From NCBI RefSeq assembly GCF_000732195.1, contig NZ_JNNU01000032.1, positions 1 to 56,634 of the forward strand: a DNA stretch of 56,634 nucleotides, written 5' to 3'. Below are positions 33,694 through 42,937 of this stretch, piece after piece (position 1 is the first letter of the stretch; each line of letters opens with the position of its first letter). This stretch comes from Neorhizobium vignae (GTDB taxonomy: Bacteria; Pseudomonadota; Alphaproteobacteria; Rhizobiales; Rhizobiaceae). The translations under genes were made by a program, and so were the position numbers. The notes below the pieces were generated by a model, which was given only the letters and a program-made list of their open reading frames with translations, did no database searches and was not told the DNA's origin.

Positions 33694-34650
33694 ATGACCG
33701 CAGCATTTACCGCGGCAAAGCAACGCGAAATCCAGGAACAGGTCGCCGAGGCGGACCAGCAGGAGGCCCCTCCCGAACCGCGTGCGATGCAGGCCGGCGC
33801 TCGTCTATACCCCGAGCCGCCCTTTCCAGAGCAGCATCAGGACAAGCCCGGTGACGAAGCCGCCCTTGTGCCGGCGACCATGTATGACGCGCCGTTCTAC
33901 ATCGGTTCGGCCAAGCTGAAGGACAAGGTAGCGCTGATCACCGGTGGCGATAGCGGTATCGGGCGATCCGTGGCGGTTCTGTTTGCCCGTGAGGGTGCCG
34001 ATATCGCGATCGTCCATCTTGACGAAGATGCCGACGCCGAGGAGACGGCGGCCGCCGTCGAGAAGGAAGGTCGCCGCTGCCTGGTGATCAAGGGCGACGT
34101 GAAGGAGTCCGGCTTCTGCCGCGAAGCCGTCGAACGAACAGTTTCCGAGTTTGGAAAGCTTGATGTCCTGGTGAACAATTCGGCATTCCAGGTCCATACC
34201 TACGACATCGTCGATCTGACCGAGGATCATTTCGATGAGACGTTGAAAACCAATCTCTACGGCTATTTCCATATGGCCCGCGCCGCCGTCCCGCACCTCA
34301 AGAACGGCTCGGCAATCATCAACACCGGCTCTGTCACCGGCTTCGACGGCGAAAAGACACTGCTCGATTACTCAATGACCAAGGGCGGCATCCACGCCTT
34401 CACAAAGTCTCTCGCATCGCAGCTCATCCCCAAAGGCATCCGCGTGAACTGCGTCGCCCCAGGGCCTGTGTGGTCACCGCTCAATCCAAGCGACAAGGAG
34501 CCCGAAAAGGTCGCTGAGTTCGGCTCCGGCACGCCGATGAAGCGCCCGGCCCAACCGGAGGAGATTGCGCCCGCCTATGTTTTCCTCGCCTCACCGCAAT
34601 GCTCGAGCTACATCACCGGCGAGATCTTGCCTATCGTCGGAGGGTATTGA
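33694..34650 (+). CDS. SDR oxidoreductase, YghA/general-stress type
   Basis: A 318-residue SDR with the ~55-residue N-terminal extension typical of the YghA group (QEAPPEPRAMQAGARLYPEP, PAPFPEQ-like proline stretch). The catalytic core has ITGGDSGIGRSVAVLFAREG, NNSAFQVHTYDIVDLTEDHF, NTGSVTGFDGEKTLLDYSMT with the tyrosine and following K, and the PG motif CVAPGPVWSPLNPSDKEPEK. ATG at 33694 follows GGAGACAGGAAG. Members are often part of stress regulons in rhizobia. The GFA-family gene starts 2 bp after its stop. Confidence 0.92.
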   Translation: MTAAFTAAKQREIQEQVAEADQQEAPPEPRAMQAGARLYPEPPFPEQHQDKPGDEAALVPATMYDAPFYIGSAKLKDKVALITGGDSGIGRSVAVLFAREGADIAIVHLDEDADAEETAAAVEKEGRRCLVIKGDVKESGFCREAVERTVSEFGKLDVLVNNSAFQVHTYDIVDLTEDHFDETLKTNLYGYFHMARAAVPHLKNGSAIINTGSVTGFDGEKTLLDYSMTKGGIHAFTKSLASQLIPKGIRVNCVAPGPVWSPLNPSDKEPEKVAEFGSGTPMKRPAQPEEIAPAYVFLASPQCSSYITGEILPIVGGY

Positions 34651-34652
34651 GG

Positions 34653-35036
34653 ATGCCGGTCATGACCGAACGACGGGGTTCATGCCGATGCGGCCGGGTC
34701 TCATTCGCAGTAAAAGGTGAGCCGACACGCATTGGCATCTGCCATTGTACGGACTGCCGCGTCGAGAGCGGATCGGCTTTCACCTATTTCGGCATCTGGC
34801 CTGCGGACCAGTTCACCACCGCGGGCGAGACGACTGTGTTCGAAGGCCGCAGGTTCTGTCCGTCCTGCGGCTCGCGTCTGTTCGCCTACGATGAAACAGA
34901 GGCCGAGATCAAACTTGGAAGCCTGATTGAGGCCCCGACTGATCTGCTCCCGGTTTACGAGCTTTGGGTGAAACGTCGAGAACCCTGGCTCGCGCCGATC
35001 GAGGGTGCGGAGCAATTCGACGAGGATCGGCTGTAA
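34653..35036 (+). CDS. GFA-family zinc protein
   Basis: A 127-residue GFA/CENP-V-fold protein. The zinc-binding cysteines are GSCRCGRVSFAV, ICHCTDCRVESGSAFTY and RRFCPSCGSRLFAYD. The C-terminus (LPVYELWVKRREPWLAPIEG) matches the subgroup usually annotated as aldehyde-activating proteins. It starts 2 bp after the SDR stop, so the two are one transcriptional unit, possibly handling a reactive aldehyde. A second GFA protein (11710) is only distantly similar. Confidence 0.9.
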   Translation: MPVMTERRGSCRCGRVSFAVKGEPTRIGICHCTDCRVESGSAFTYFGIWPADQFTTAGETTVFEGRRFCPSCGSRLFAYDETEAEIKLGSLIEAPTDLLPVYELWVKRREPWLAPIEGAEQFDEDRL

Positions 35037-35117
35037 CGTCTTTTTACGCTGCGACCTTTCGGGATTTCGCAAGCCGCTTGATGGCCGGCTCGAATGGTCG
35101 CTGGCCGTCACAATAGT

Positions 35118-35216
35118 TCGCAGGCGGTTGGACGGTTTGACGCCCCGCTCGCCGCTAGGCTCCCTGGTCTTCTTGAAATCCCGCTTCGACCGATATGTCG
35201 AAAGACTGCCAGCCAT
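35118..35216 (-). pseudogene. ligD: ligD 5' remnant (ATP-dependent DNA ligase D)
   Basis: On the minus strand, ATG at 35216 opens MAGSLSTYRSKRDFKKTREP followed by SGERGVKPSNRLR. Rhizobial LigD proteins begin 'LSTY+.KRDF.KT.EPSG....SNRLRFVIQKH' in the 3'-phosphoesterase domain. After SNRLR the match stops; the expected FVIQKHDATRLHYDLRLE region is absent. The following bases in another frame (35117-35044) encode RPFEPAIKRLAKSRKVAA and a stop, which I do not recognise. The ligase and polymerase domains are therefore missing here. Confidence 0.7.
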
Positions 35217-35274
35217 GATCTCGTAACTCCGCGACACGATACTAACGGAGCTGGTCTGACCGGCTCCTGATTGA

Positions 35275-35583
35275 TCAACGTCCCGATACCCAGATTGCGT
35301 CCAGATCACCGAAACTGCGCTGCACGGCGGCGATCTTCGAGGCTGCAATGTCGGCCGACACTTCGATCTCTCCCTTGAGCGGCGCATCGGTCCGCACATT
35401 GCCATCGCGCCGGACGTCCCCTCCCGAGGGCGCAGATCCCGCCGAGTTTTCAGAAGCGACCGGCTGCACGAAAATGTCTGACCGGGAGATTCCATGCTGC
35501 TGGACCAGATGTTCTATCGCAAGGTCCGCGGCCTCACGGGTCCTGAATGTCGCGCGGATTGTCGTGGTGCTATCATCAGACAT
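35275..35583 (-). CDS. 102-residue hypothetical stress-island protein
   Basis: ATG at 35583 begins SDDSTTTIRATFRTREAADL, then AIEHLVQQHGISRSDIFVQP, a loop rich in Ser/Gly and a final IEVSADIAASKIAAVQRSFG. The fold pattern (beta-alpha-beta with a central disordered loop) resembles small ferredoxin-like proteins of the 'heat induced stress protein YflT'/general-stress type, though I cannot assign it with certainty. It is transcribed towards the ligD remnant. A GGAGAAACC ribosome site supports the start. Confidence 0.6.
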   Translation of the reverse strand: MSDDSTTTIRATFRTREAADLAIEHLVQQHGISRSDIFVQPVASENSAGSAPSGGDVRRDGNVRTDAPLKGEIEVSADIAASKIAAVQRSFGDLDAIWVSGR

Positions 35584-35745
35584 AGGTTTCTCCATGGATT
35601 TTGGTCGCCGACTACCTAACGTCGCCCGGGTCATGTGGTTTCGGGTCTTGAGGGAAAACTCAACCTTATCGGGTTGGATTCGTGCCGGCCGGCTGCTATG
35701 TTCTCTCTTTGTTTTCATCCGCTTTGAACGATCCCACTGAACGTC

Positions 35746-36006
35746 ACGGCTGCAACACCCGCTCGCAAGATTATCCATGTGGACATGGATGCCTTCTATG
35801 CGTCGGTGGAACAGCGGGATAATCAGGAGCTGCGCGGCAAGCCTCTCGCTGTCGGCGGAGCGGCGGCTCAGGTGTGGTTGCTGCAGCAAGCTACGAAGCC
35901 CGCGAATTCGGTGTCCGGTCGGCAATGCCTTCGGTAACGGCGGCTCGCAAGTGTCCGCAGCTGATTTTCGTCAAGCCGCGTTTCGAAGTCTATCGCGCCA
36001 TCTCCT
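35746..36006 (+). pseudogene. dinB: dinB 5' fragment (DNA polymerase IV)
   Basis: The sequence encodes ARKIIHVDMDAFYASVEQRD, NQELRGKPLAVGG, and after a one-base deletion near 35870 GVVAAASYEAREFGVRSAMP, SVTAARKCPQLIFVKPRFEV and YRAIS. This is the catalytic N-terminus of Y-family polymerase IV, with the first active-site aspartate (DMDAF) and the YEAR finger residues. The expected start is ACG at 35746 instead of ATG. Homology ends at YRAIS near 36006, where chemoreceptor sequence begins, so about three quarters of the gene is missing. Confidence 0.85.
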
Positions 36007-36007
36007 A

Positions 36008-36416
36008 GCGATCGCAACCGCTGCCCAAGAACAGTCGGTCGGTCTGGCGCAGGTCAACACCGCCGTCAACCACATGGATCAGTCGACCCAGCAGAACGCG
36101 CGATGGTCGAGGAAATGAACCGGCCGGCGCCGGTCTGGCGCAGGAAAGCGCCAAGCTTAACGACCTTCTCTCGCATTTCCAGCTCGGCGGCAACGGTTCC
36201 TCCGGCCAACTTCGCGAGACGGTCGCCCACATGCGCGCTCCGGCAGGACGTGCACCTGCTCCGCGCTCGCAGCCCGCCGCTCCAAGCCCGCCGCCGGCCT
36301 CCTCGCCAAGCCGACCGTTGGCATCGGCACCGAGCCGGCCAATGCCGTCCCGCGCCCCCATCTCGCGCGGCAATGCCGCAGTCGCTCAGTCTTCGGACGA
36401 GTGGGAAAAGTTCTGA
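36008..36416 (+). pseudogene. Methyl-accepting chemotaxis protein, 3' fragment
   Basis: Directly after the dinB fragment the sequence encodes AIATAAQEQSVGLAQVNTAV, NHMDQSTQQNA, then (frames shifted twice near 36100) MVEEMN, GAGLAQESAKLNDLLSHFQL, a proline/alanine-rich linker and SSDEWEKF at the C-terminus. This is the end of the MCP signalling domain. The terminal WEKF resembles the C-terminal pentapeptide that tethers CheR methyltransferase. The receptor's sensor part and most of its signalling hairpin are absent. Confidence 0.8.
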
Positions 36417-36590
36417 GCCCTTGCGGAAACGCAAGGTTCAAGAGAGGTTTTGCGGTAAAACATAGCTGGTTCACCGGTGCAGTCGCGACGGTGACCAGCT
36501 TTCCCATATCGGCGCAAGGCAGTCAGACGCATTCGATGAGCGTATGCAGAACGGCTTTACGTGACCGCCATCATTGCGATGGTTGATCGC

Positions 36591-36612
36591 CTTGAAGGGA
36601 TCTGAACCTGCG
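36591..36612. repeat. 22-bp motif, copy 2 (divergent)
   Basis: CTTGAAGGGATCTGAACCTG plus CG lies in the 230-bp gap after the MCP fragment. It is related to the motifs at 25001 and 43409. Its complement ends in ATCAACCA, like a tRNA 3' end, but the presumed T-stem (GCAGG/CCCTT) does not pair, so it is at most a tRNA relic. The rest of this gap shows nothing. Confidence 0.4.
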
Positions 36613-36646
36613 ACCCTGTCCCCCACACGGCTATTCTTAGTGGCTA

Positions 36647-37546
36647 TCAGCTATCTCGCACAGCATGCTCACGGATCAGGTCTATGAATGCCCGCAGTTT
36701 GGAGGGCATGTGCCGCCGCTGTGAGAAGTAGAGACTGAGACCCGGATACGACGGAGACCAATCTTTGAGAACTGGAATGAGGTCGCCCGAAGCGATGTGT
36801 GTGCCGAGTGCATGTTCCCCCAGATAGGCGAGGCCGAAGCCGGCTAAGGTTGCCTCGAGTACCAGGTCCGACGCATCGAATATCAGGTGACCCGGGACAT
36901 CGATCAGAAAGGTCTCTCCGCGCTTTTCGAATTCCCAGCGATAAAGCCTTCCGCCTGGCATGCGCATCTGAATGCACCGATGCCGGGACAGGTCACTGGG
37001 CACAACAGGTTGGTCGCGACCTTCGAAGTAGCGCGGCGACCCAACGACGAAGGAGCGCATTTTCAATATGATGGGCACCGCGACCATGTCGGGGGAAATC
37101 GCCTCGGTGAGACGAATGCCGGCATCGAACCCCTTGCCGATCACATCGACCAACGCATTCTCGGTGACGACTTCAAGCTCCACTTCCGGATAACGGCGGG
37201 CATATTCCAGCAGAAGCGGTTGGAGCAGGATGCGCGCCGCACCCGGCGCCATGTTCAGCCTCAACCTTCCCGAGGGCCGATCCGCATGTTCCCCGACATT
37301 ATCGATAGCTTTTTCCAGCGCCTGCAAGGCCGGCACGATTTCGGACAGGAACTGCGCCCCTGCCACGGAAAGGGTTACGCTACGCGTAGTGCGGTTGAAC
37401 AGCCTTACGGCAATGCGCTCTTCCAATGCGGCGATCGCATGGCTCAAAGCCGATGAGGACATGCCGAGCTCCCGCGCGGCAGCTCGGAATCCGCCATGGC
37501 GAGCCACCGCAGCAACCGCCTCCAGTTCGATGAGACTCGCCCTCAT
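36647..37546 (-). CDS. LysR-family transcriptional regulator
   Basis: A 299-residue regulator: AVAAVARHGGFRAAARELGM, SSSALSHAIAALEERIAVRL, FNRTTRSVTLSVAGAQFLSE; effector domain with LRLNMAPGAARILLQPLLLE and GKGFDAGIRLTEAISPDMVA. It belongs to the same subgroup as the regulator at 21821. It is divergent from the aldehyde dehydrogenase gene at 37645 with 98 bp between starts, so it probably regulates the dehydrogenase/SDR pair. All parts are present. Confidence 0.92.
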   Translation of the reverse strand: MRASLIELEAVAAVARHGGFRAAARELGMSSSALSHAIAALEERIAVRLFNRTTRSVTLSVAGAQFLSEIVPALQALEKAIDNVGEHADRPSGRLRLNMAPGAARILLQPLLLEYARRYPEVELEVVTENALVDVIGKGFDAGIRLTEAISPDMVAVPIILKMRSFVVGSPRYFEGRDQPVVPSDLSRHRCIQMRMPGGRLYRWEFEKRGETFLIDVPGHLIFDASDLVLEATLAGFGLAYLGEHALGTHIASGDLIPVLKDWSPSYPGLSLYFSQRRHMPSKLRAFIDLIREHAVRDS

Positions 37547-37644
37547 TGCGCGATCCAGTTCATCAGCTCGTCCAATTTTGTCCTACTATTCGCAACACAT
37601 AACGCATGCCATTTTCCCCGTTAAGTCATTGCAGGAGAAACGAC

Positions 37645-39060
<1,416 letters not shown>

Positions 39061-39071
39061 GGAGCGAACCC

Positions 39072-39807
39072 ATGACGAAGAAGCCGATTGCGCTGATTGC
39101 CGGCGCCAACAAGGGACGTGGCAAAGAGGTTGCCCGCCAGCTCGGCGGGCTCGGATGCAGGTCTATCTTGGCAGCCGTGATGTCGAGCGCGGACAGGCCG
39201 CAGCGGACGAGCTAACGAGAGAAGGGGCGGATGTGATGGCGATTGCGCTCGACGTCACCGATGAAGCGAGCATCGTGGCCGCGGCACGACACATTGAGGA
39301 CCGGGAAGGACTGCTCGACGTCCTCGTCAACAATGCAGGCGTCCTCTATCGTGTGCCTGCGTTGGAGACGGACGCGGCCAACATGCTTGCACGCTATGAC
39401 GTCGATGTCTTTGGCACCGTACGCATCATCCGCGCATTCTTGCCGCTTCTACAAAGATCGCCGACCCAAGGATCGTCAATATCACCAGCACCAGCGCCGC
39501 CATGACGCTCACCAGCGATCCGGCAACGCCGTTCGGCGAGTCGGACACCATCGTTGCCTACGCCTCGTCCAAAGCCGCCGTGACGATGATTAGCCTGCAA
39601 TATGCCAATGCCTTCCGGCGTCACCCCTCGCATTCCCATATTAAGATCGATGCGGCGACGCCGGGCCACATCGCAACCGATGTCAACGGCTATGCCGGCA
39701 CGCGTACGGTGAAACAGAGTGCGAAAATCGTCGTGGACCTGGCGACACTTTCCGACAGCGGCCCCAGCGGGGGCTATTTTAACGAAGACGGCCCGCTGCC
39801 TTGTTGA
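39072..39807 (+). pseudogene. SDR oxidoreductase, two frameshifts
   Basis: Frame 1 starts TKKPIALIAGANKGRGKEVA, RQLGGLG. After a missing base near 39160, frame 2 gives VYLGSRDVERGQAAADELTR, VLVNNAGVLYRVPALETDAA, FGTVRIIRAFLPLLQR. After another near 39465, the third gives IVNITSTSAAMTLTSDPATP, VAYASSKAAVTMISLQYANA and a stop at 39805-39807. Reassembled, it is a full-length ~244-residue classical SDR with the serine and YASSK motif. Both lesions are single-base deletions, so it could be a live gene with sequencing errors. It is coupled to the aldehyde dehydrogenase. Confidence 0.85.
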
Positions 39808-39813
39808 CAACTC

Positions 39814-39836
39814 TTCTTGACTGTTCGTTCCAGAAT
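39814..39836. promoter_or_regulatory. TetR operator candidate, left copy
   Basis: A 23-bp sequence containing CTGTTCGTTCCAGAAT occurs here, just upstream of tetR, and exactly in reverse complement at 40438-40460 downstream. TTGACT (39817-39822) and TTATCT (39839-39844), 16 bp apart, form a possible promoter for tetR that the site overlaps, so a bound regulator would block it. Confidence 0.7.
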
Positions 39837-39852
39837 CGTTATCTCAACCCTT

Positions 39853-40425
39853 ATGGCAAGGATCAAGGAATTCGACAGGGATAAGGCGCTGGACGCAGCA
39901 GTTGGCGTATTCCGGGAGCACGGCTTCGACGGGACATCGACGGAGATGCTGGTTAACGCCATGAAGATCGGCCGGCAGAGCCTGTACGACACGTTCGGCG
40001 ACAAGTGGGCCCTCTATCGCCTCGCGGTGGAGCGCTATGCGTGCGCGGAAACCGAAGCGCACATTCGCGAATTGCGCGGCAAGGAGCGCGCGATCGATGG
40101 TGTTTCTGCAATGATGGATCGGGTCGTGGCAGAAGCGGATCGGGCGTGCCTCGGTGTCAACTCGATCTGCGAATTCGGCCAGAGCCGCCCGGACCTGACA
40201 GAGGTGCATCTTGCGGCCGATCATCGGTTGAGACATGCAGCAAGGGATTGCATCAGGCAGGCTCAGGACGCCGGGGACCTGGACCGTTCGGCATCGGCAG
40301 ATGCGGTGATAGACTTTCTCATCGCCAGCATTGCCGGCATTCGGATTGCGGCACGCGGGGGTGCCGGGCAGGAAGCGCTGCAGTCTCTCGAACGGCTGGC
40401 GCTCCGCGCGCTCATGCCAAGGTAA
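39853..40425 (+). CDS. TetR/AcrR-family transcriptional regulator
   Basis: A 190-residue regulator: the helix-turn-helix ALDAAVGVFREHGFDGTSTE, MLVNAMKIGRQSLYDTFGDK, WALYRLAVERY is typical of the YxAF/TetR_C_16-type group with 'LYDTFGDK'. The ligand domain (~70-190) contains one cysteine near the dimer face (CLGVNSICEFGQ). ATG at 39853 is nearly at the predicted transcription start. The gene is bracketed by two identical inverted 23-bp sites, one at its own promoter and one before the quinone-oxidoreductase-like gene at 40471, so it likely represses both. Confidence 0.9.
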   Translation: MARIKEFDRDKALDAAVGVFREHGFDGTSTEMLVNAMKIGRQSLYDTFGDKWALYRLAVERYACAETEAHIRELRGKERAIDGVSAMMDRVVAEADRACLGVNSICEFGQSRPDLTEVHLAADHRLRHAARDCIRQAQDAGDLDRSASADAVIDFLIASIAGIRIAARGGAGQEALQSLERLALRALMPR

Positions 40426-40437
40426 AAAATTTACTCA

Positions 40438-40460
40438 ATTCTGGAACGAACAGTCAAGAA
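40438..40460. promoter_or_regulatory. TetR operator candidate, right copy
   Basis: The exact reverse complement of 39814-39836, ending 10 bp before the ATG of the MDR gene at 40471. The short half-palindrome CTG...CAG inside each copy (CTGGAACGAACAG) suggests dimer binding. A regulator here would block translation initiation sequences and transcription of the MDR gene. Confidence 0.7.
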
Positions 40461-40470
40461 AGGCTTGGAT

Positions 40471-41439
40471 ATGAAGGCAGTCGTCATGAATCGCATCGGG
40501 GACACCGATGTCATGGAAGTCGTCGAACATCCTGAGCCCGTTGCAGCACCGGGACATGTTCTCGTCGAGATTGCCGCGGCAGGGGTGAATTTCATGGACA
40601 TTGGCGTTCGGCAAGGCATGGCCTGGACCGACATCGCAAATCCCAAAATACTTGGTGTCGAAGGTGCAGGGCGCGTTCTCGCTGTCGGTGAAGGCGTAGC
40701 GGATTTCTCCGCGGGCGACCGCGTCGCCTGGGTCTACGCTCCAGGAAGCTACGCGAAGCGGATCTCGATACCCGTCAGTTCGCTGGTTCGCCTGCCTAAT
40801 TTCATCGATGACCGGACGGCGGCAGCAATCATGATGCAGGGATTGACGGCGAGCCACTTCGCCACCGATTTCTACCCGGTTCAGCCGCGCGACATCGCCC
40901 TGGTCCACGCCGCCGCCGGAGGCGTCGGCCTGCTCCTGACACAGATAATCAGACTGCGAGGCGGCCACGTCATCGGGCGTGTTTCTTCCGAGGACAAAGT
41001 CACCATCGCCGAACAGGCAGGCGCCGAGCATGTTATTGTGGATCGTCAAGGAGACTTCGCGCAGCAGGTCCTGAATTTGACGAACGACAGGGGTGTAGAC
41101 GTTGTCTACGATGGTTCTGGACCTACGACGTTTCAAGGATCGATCGAGAGCCTGCGCCGTTCGGGGACCTTTTGCTGGTATGGTCCCGTTCTGGGCGGTC
41201 CGGGTCTCATCGACATCATGAGCCTGCCGAAAAGCATCAAGATCGGCTACGCGGTCTTTTCCGATCATGTTTACGCACCGGAACGCCTTCGCGCCCGCGC
41301 CACGCAGCTTTTCGACTGGATCCGGGATGGCTCCCTGAAGATCAACATCGGAGGAAGCTATCGTCTTGAAGACGCCGCTTCGGCGCACTTGGACATGGCA
41401 AGCCGACGCACGACCGGCAAGTTGCTGCTCGTCCCCTAG
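40471..41439 (+). CDS. Quinone oxidoreductase (zeta-crystallin-like MDR)
   Basis: A 322-residue zinc-less medium-chain dehydrogenase/reductase of the QOR type: MKAVVMNRIGDTDVMEVVEH, VNFMDIGVRQGMAW with the NFMD motif of quinone reductases, VEGAGRVLAVGEGVADFSAG, VHAAAGGVGLLLTQIIRLRG (NADPH), and DVVYDGSGPTTFQGSIESLR. It would reduce quinones with NADPH. ATG at 40471 with AAAGG upstream is preferred to TTG at 40465. The TetR site ends 10 bp before it. IS6 copy 2 lies 22 bp after the stop. Confidence 0.92.
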   Translation: MKAVVMNRIGDTDVMEVVEHPEPVAAPGHVLVEIAAAGVNFMDIGVRQGMAWTDIANPKILGVEGAGRVLAVGEGVADFSAGDRVAWVYAPGSYAKRISIPVSSLVRLPNFIDDRTAAAIMMQGLTASHFATDFYPVQPRDIALVHAAAGGVGLLLTQIIRLRGGHVIGRVSSEDKVTIAEQAGAEHVIVDRQGDFAQQVLNLTNDRGVDVVYDGSGPTTFQGSIESLRRSGTFCWYGPVLGGPGLIDIMSLPKSIKIGYAVFSDHVYAPERLRARATQLFDWIRDGSLKINIGGSYRLEDAASAHLDMASRRTTGKLLLVP

Positions 41440-41461
41440 TCGGCTTTTGAGCTCGCCATCA

Positions 41462-42266
41462 GGTGATGTCAGGTTAACTCGATCAAGTAAGATTCGGCAT
41501 GCTACTTGGATCAGGCCGCTGTCGCGGTGACCGCCTTCCAATGTGCCATCGCCGTGAGGCGATGCAGATGAACAGCGATGGCAGAGTGGTCAGAGCGTGC
41601 GGGGACGAAGAGATTTCGGATCGCGGAGAACACACTGACGAAACGTTGCAGCGAACCCGGCGAGCGAAATCGCTGCATGATCCGCTCCCGTTTCCGCAGA
41701 GGAAGATGCGAGTTTTCGGCGCGGTTGTTCAGCCCCTTGTTTGATCGATGCTCGACGGTTGGCATCACATGCCGCCGTGCTGCGCCATACGAGCGAAGCT
41801 TGTCGGTGACGATCCGCTTCGGCAGACATCCCTGCTTCTTCATCAACCGCGTTAGCAGACGCTTGGCAGCCTTGGTGTTGCGGCGGGTCTGGACGATCTC
41901 GCCGAGAACGTAGCCGTCCTGATCGACGGCGCGCCAGAGCCAGTGTTTGCGTCCGCCGATCGTCACGACCACCTCGTCCAGATGCCACACATCATCTGGG
42001 CTTGGCGCCTTCCGCCGCAAGCGGCGCGCATAATCCGGGCCGAACTTCCTCGCCCAACACCGGATCGTCTCATAGGAAACTACAATGCCGCGCTCCAGCA
42101 TCATTTCTTCGACCAGTCGCAGGCTCACCGGAAATCGGGTGTAGAGCCAGACCGCATGGACGATCAAAGAGGGCGGAAAGCGATGCCGTTTGTAGCTGCC
42201 AGGATTCAGGTTCATGGCGGCGAGCTAACAGCGAACGCCTTCAAGGAAAGTTAATCTGACATCGCC
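41462..42266 (-). mobile_element. IS6-family insertion sequence, copy 2
   Basis: An 805-bp element with ends GGTGATGTCAGGTTAACT (left, reading inward) and GGCGATGTCAGATTAACT (right, inward), 16 of 18 positions equal. It contains one transposase gene on the minus strand. The flanking 8-mers CGCCATCA and CTCGCAGG differ, so there is no target duplication; this fits replicative transposition followed by recombination or adjacent deletion, which the truncated uvrA sequence on its right also suggests. Confidence 0.85.
41511..42215 (-). CDS. IS6-family (IS26-like) DDE transposase
   Basis: A 234-residue transposase with start HRFPPSLIVHAVWLYTRFPV, HTH VSYETIRCWARKFGPDYARR, and DDE motifs HLDEVVVTIGGRKHWLWRAV, VTDKLRSYGAARRHVMPTVE, NRAENSHLPLRKRERIMQRF. 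All three acidic residues are present and the frame is intact, so it looks active. IS6-family elements move by replicative (copy-in) transposition and form cointegrates. It is about 65% similar by eye to copy 1 and so is a different IS of the same family. Confidence 0.93.
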   Translation of the reverse strand: MNLNPGSYKRHRFPPSLIVHAVWLYTRFPVSLRLVEEMMLERGIVVSYETIRCWARKFGPDYARRLRRKAPSPDDVWHLDEVVVTIGGRKHWLWRAVDQDGYVLGEIVQTRRNTKAAKRLLTRLMKKQGCLPKRIVTDKLRSYGAARRHVMPTVEHRSNKGLNNRAENSHLPLRKRERIMQRFRSPGSLQRFVSVFSAIRNLFVPARSDHSAIAVHLHRLTAMAHWKAVTATAA

Positions 42267-42267
42267 C

Positions 42268-42740
42268 TCGCAGGTTCTCGGGCTGACTGTCGCGGACGCC
42301 TGGGACTTCTTCGAAGACGCCCCGAGCGTTCGTGCGTCGCTGAAGGTTCTGCGCGAGGTAGGCCTAAGCTACCTTCGGCTTGGCCGCCCGCGACCGAGTT
42401 CTCCGGAGGCGAAGCGCAGCGCATCAAGCTGGCAACGGAGCTACAGCGGGCCCAGAAGGGTGGCGCACTCTACGTGTTGGACGAACCGACGACGGGTTTG
42501 CATCGGTCGGACTTCGAAAGGCTGATCGTACAGCTCAACGCGCTGGTCGAGACCGGCAACACAGTGATCGTGATTGATCACGACATGACCGTCGCTGCAG
42601 CAACCGACTGGCTCATCGATATCGGGCAGGTGCCGGAGATGAAGGCGGCCGGATAGTCGCAAGCGGAACACCGGAACAGGTTGCCCTTGCAGGAAATAGC
42701 CGGACAGCACCTTATCTCAAGCGCGCTCTCCCGCACGACT
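42268..42740 (+). pseudogene. uvrA: uvrA-like 3' fragment (ABC-type excinuclease subunit)
   Basis: Starting immediately at the IS6 end, the sequence encodes LGLTVADAWDFFEDAPSVRA, SLKVLREVGLSYLRLG, then (one base missing near 42393) ATEFSGGEAQRIKLATELQR, LYVLDEPTTGLHRSDFERLI, NTVIVIDHDM, and after a further shift near 42625 GAGDEGGRIVASGTPEQVAL, SRTAPYLKRALPHD. These are the second ABC signature (SGGEAQRIKLA), Walker B and D-loop of UvrA. Only the last ~150 of ~850 residues remain, with two frameshifts. The style resembles accessory UvrA2/UvrA3-type proteins. Confidence 0.85.
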
Positions 42741-42937
42741 AACGATCAATTCAGTCGCACCGTCGGCACCAAGGCCGCTGCGTTTCAAGCAGGTCATACT
42801 GTCTGGCGTCTCGCCATCAAGCTCATGCAAACGCCGGGCTCCGTCCCTAAAGCGACGATCCGCACACACGGAAGCCGAGCCCTTTGGTCGATTTAGCGCT
42901 GCGGCTCATTTCCGTCAGGACTTGGAATTTCTGGCGC

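Noticed and set aside
36576..36635. Possible tRNA gene on the minus strand near 36590
   Set aside because: The T-arm-like sequence and a terminal CCA-like string are present, but the stem does not pair and no anticodon or acceptor arm can be built.
40435..41541. 368-codon minus-strand frame
   Set aside because: It is the shadow of the quinone oxidoreductase gene (40471-41439) and shows no protein family features.
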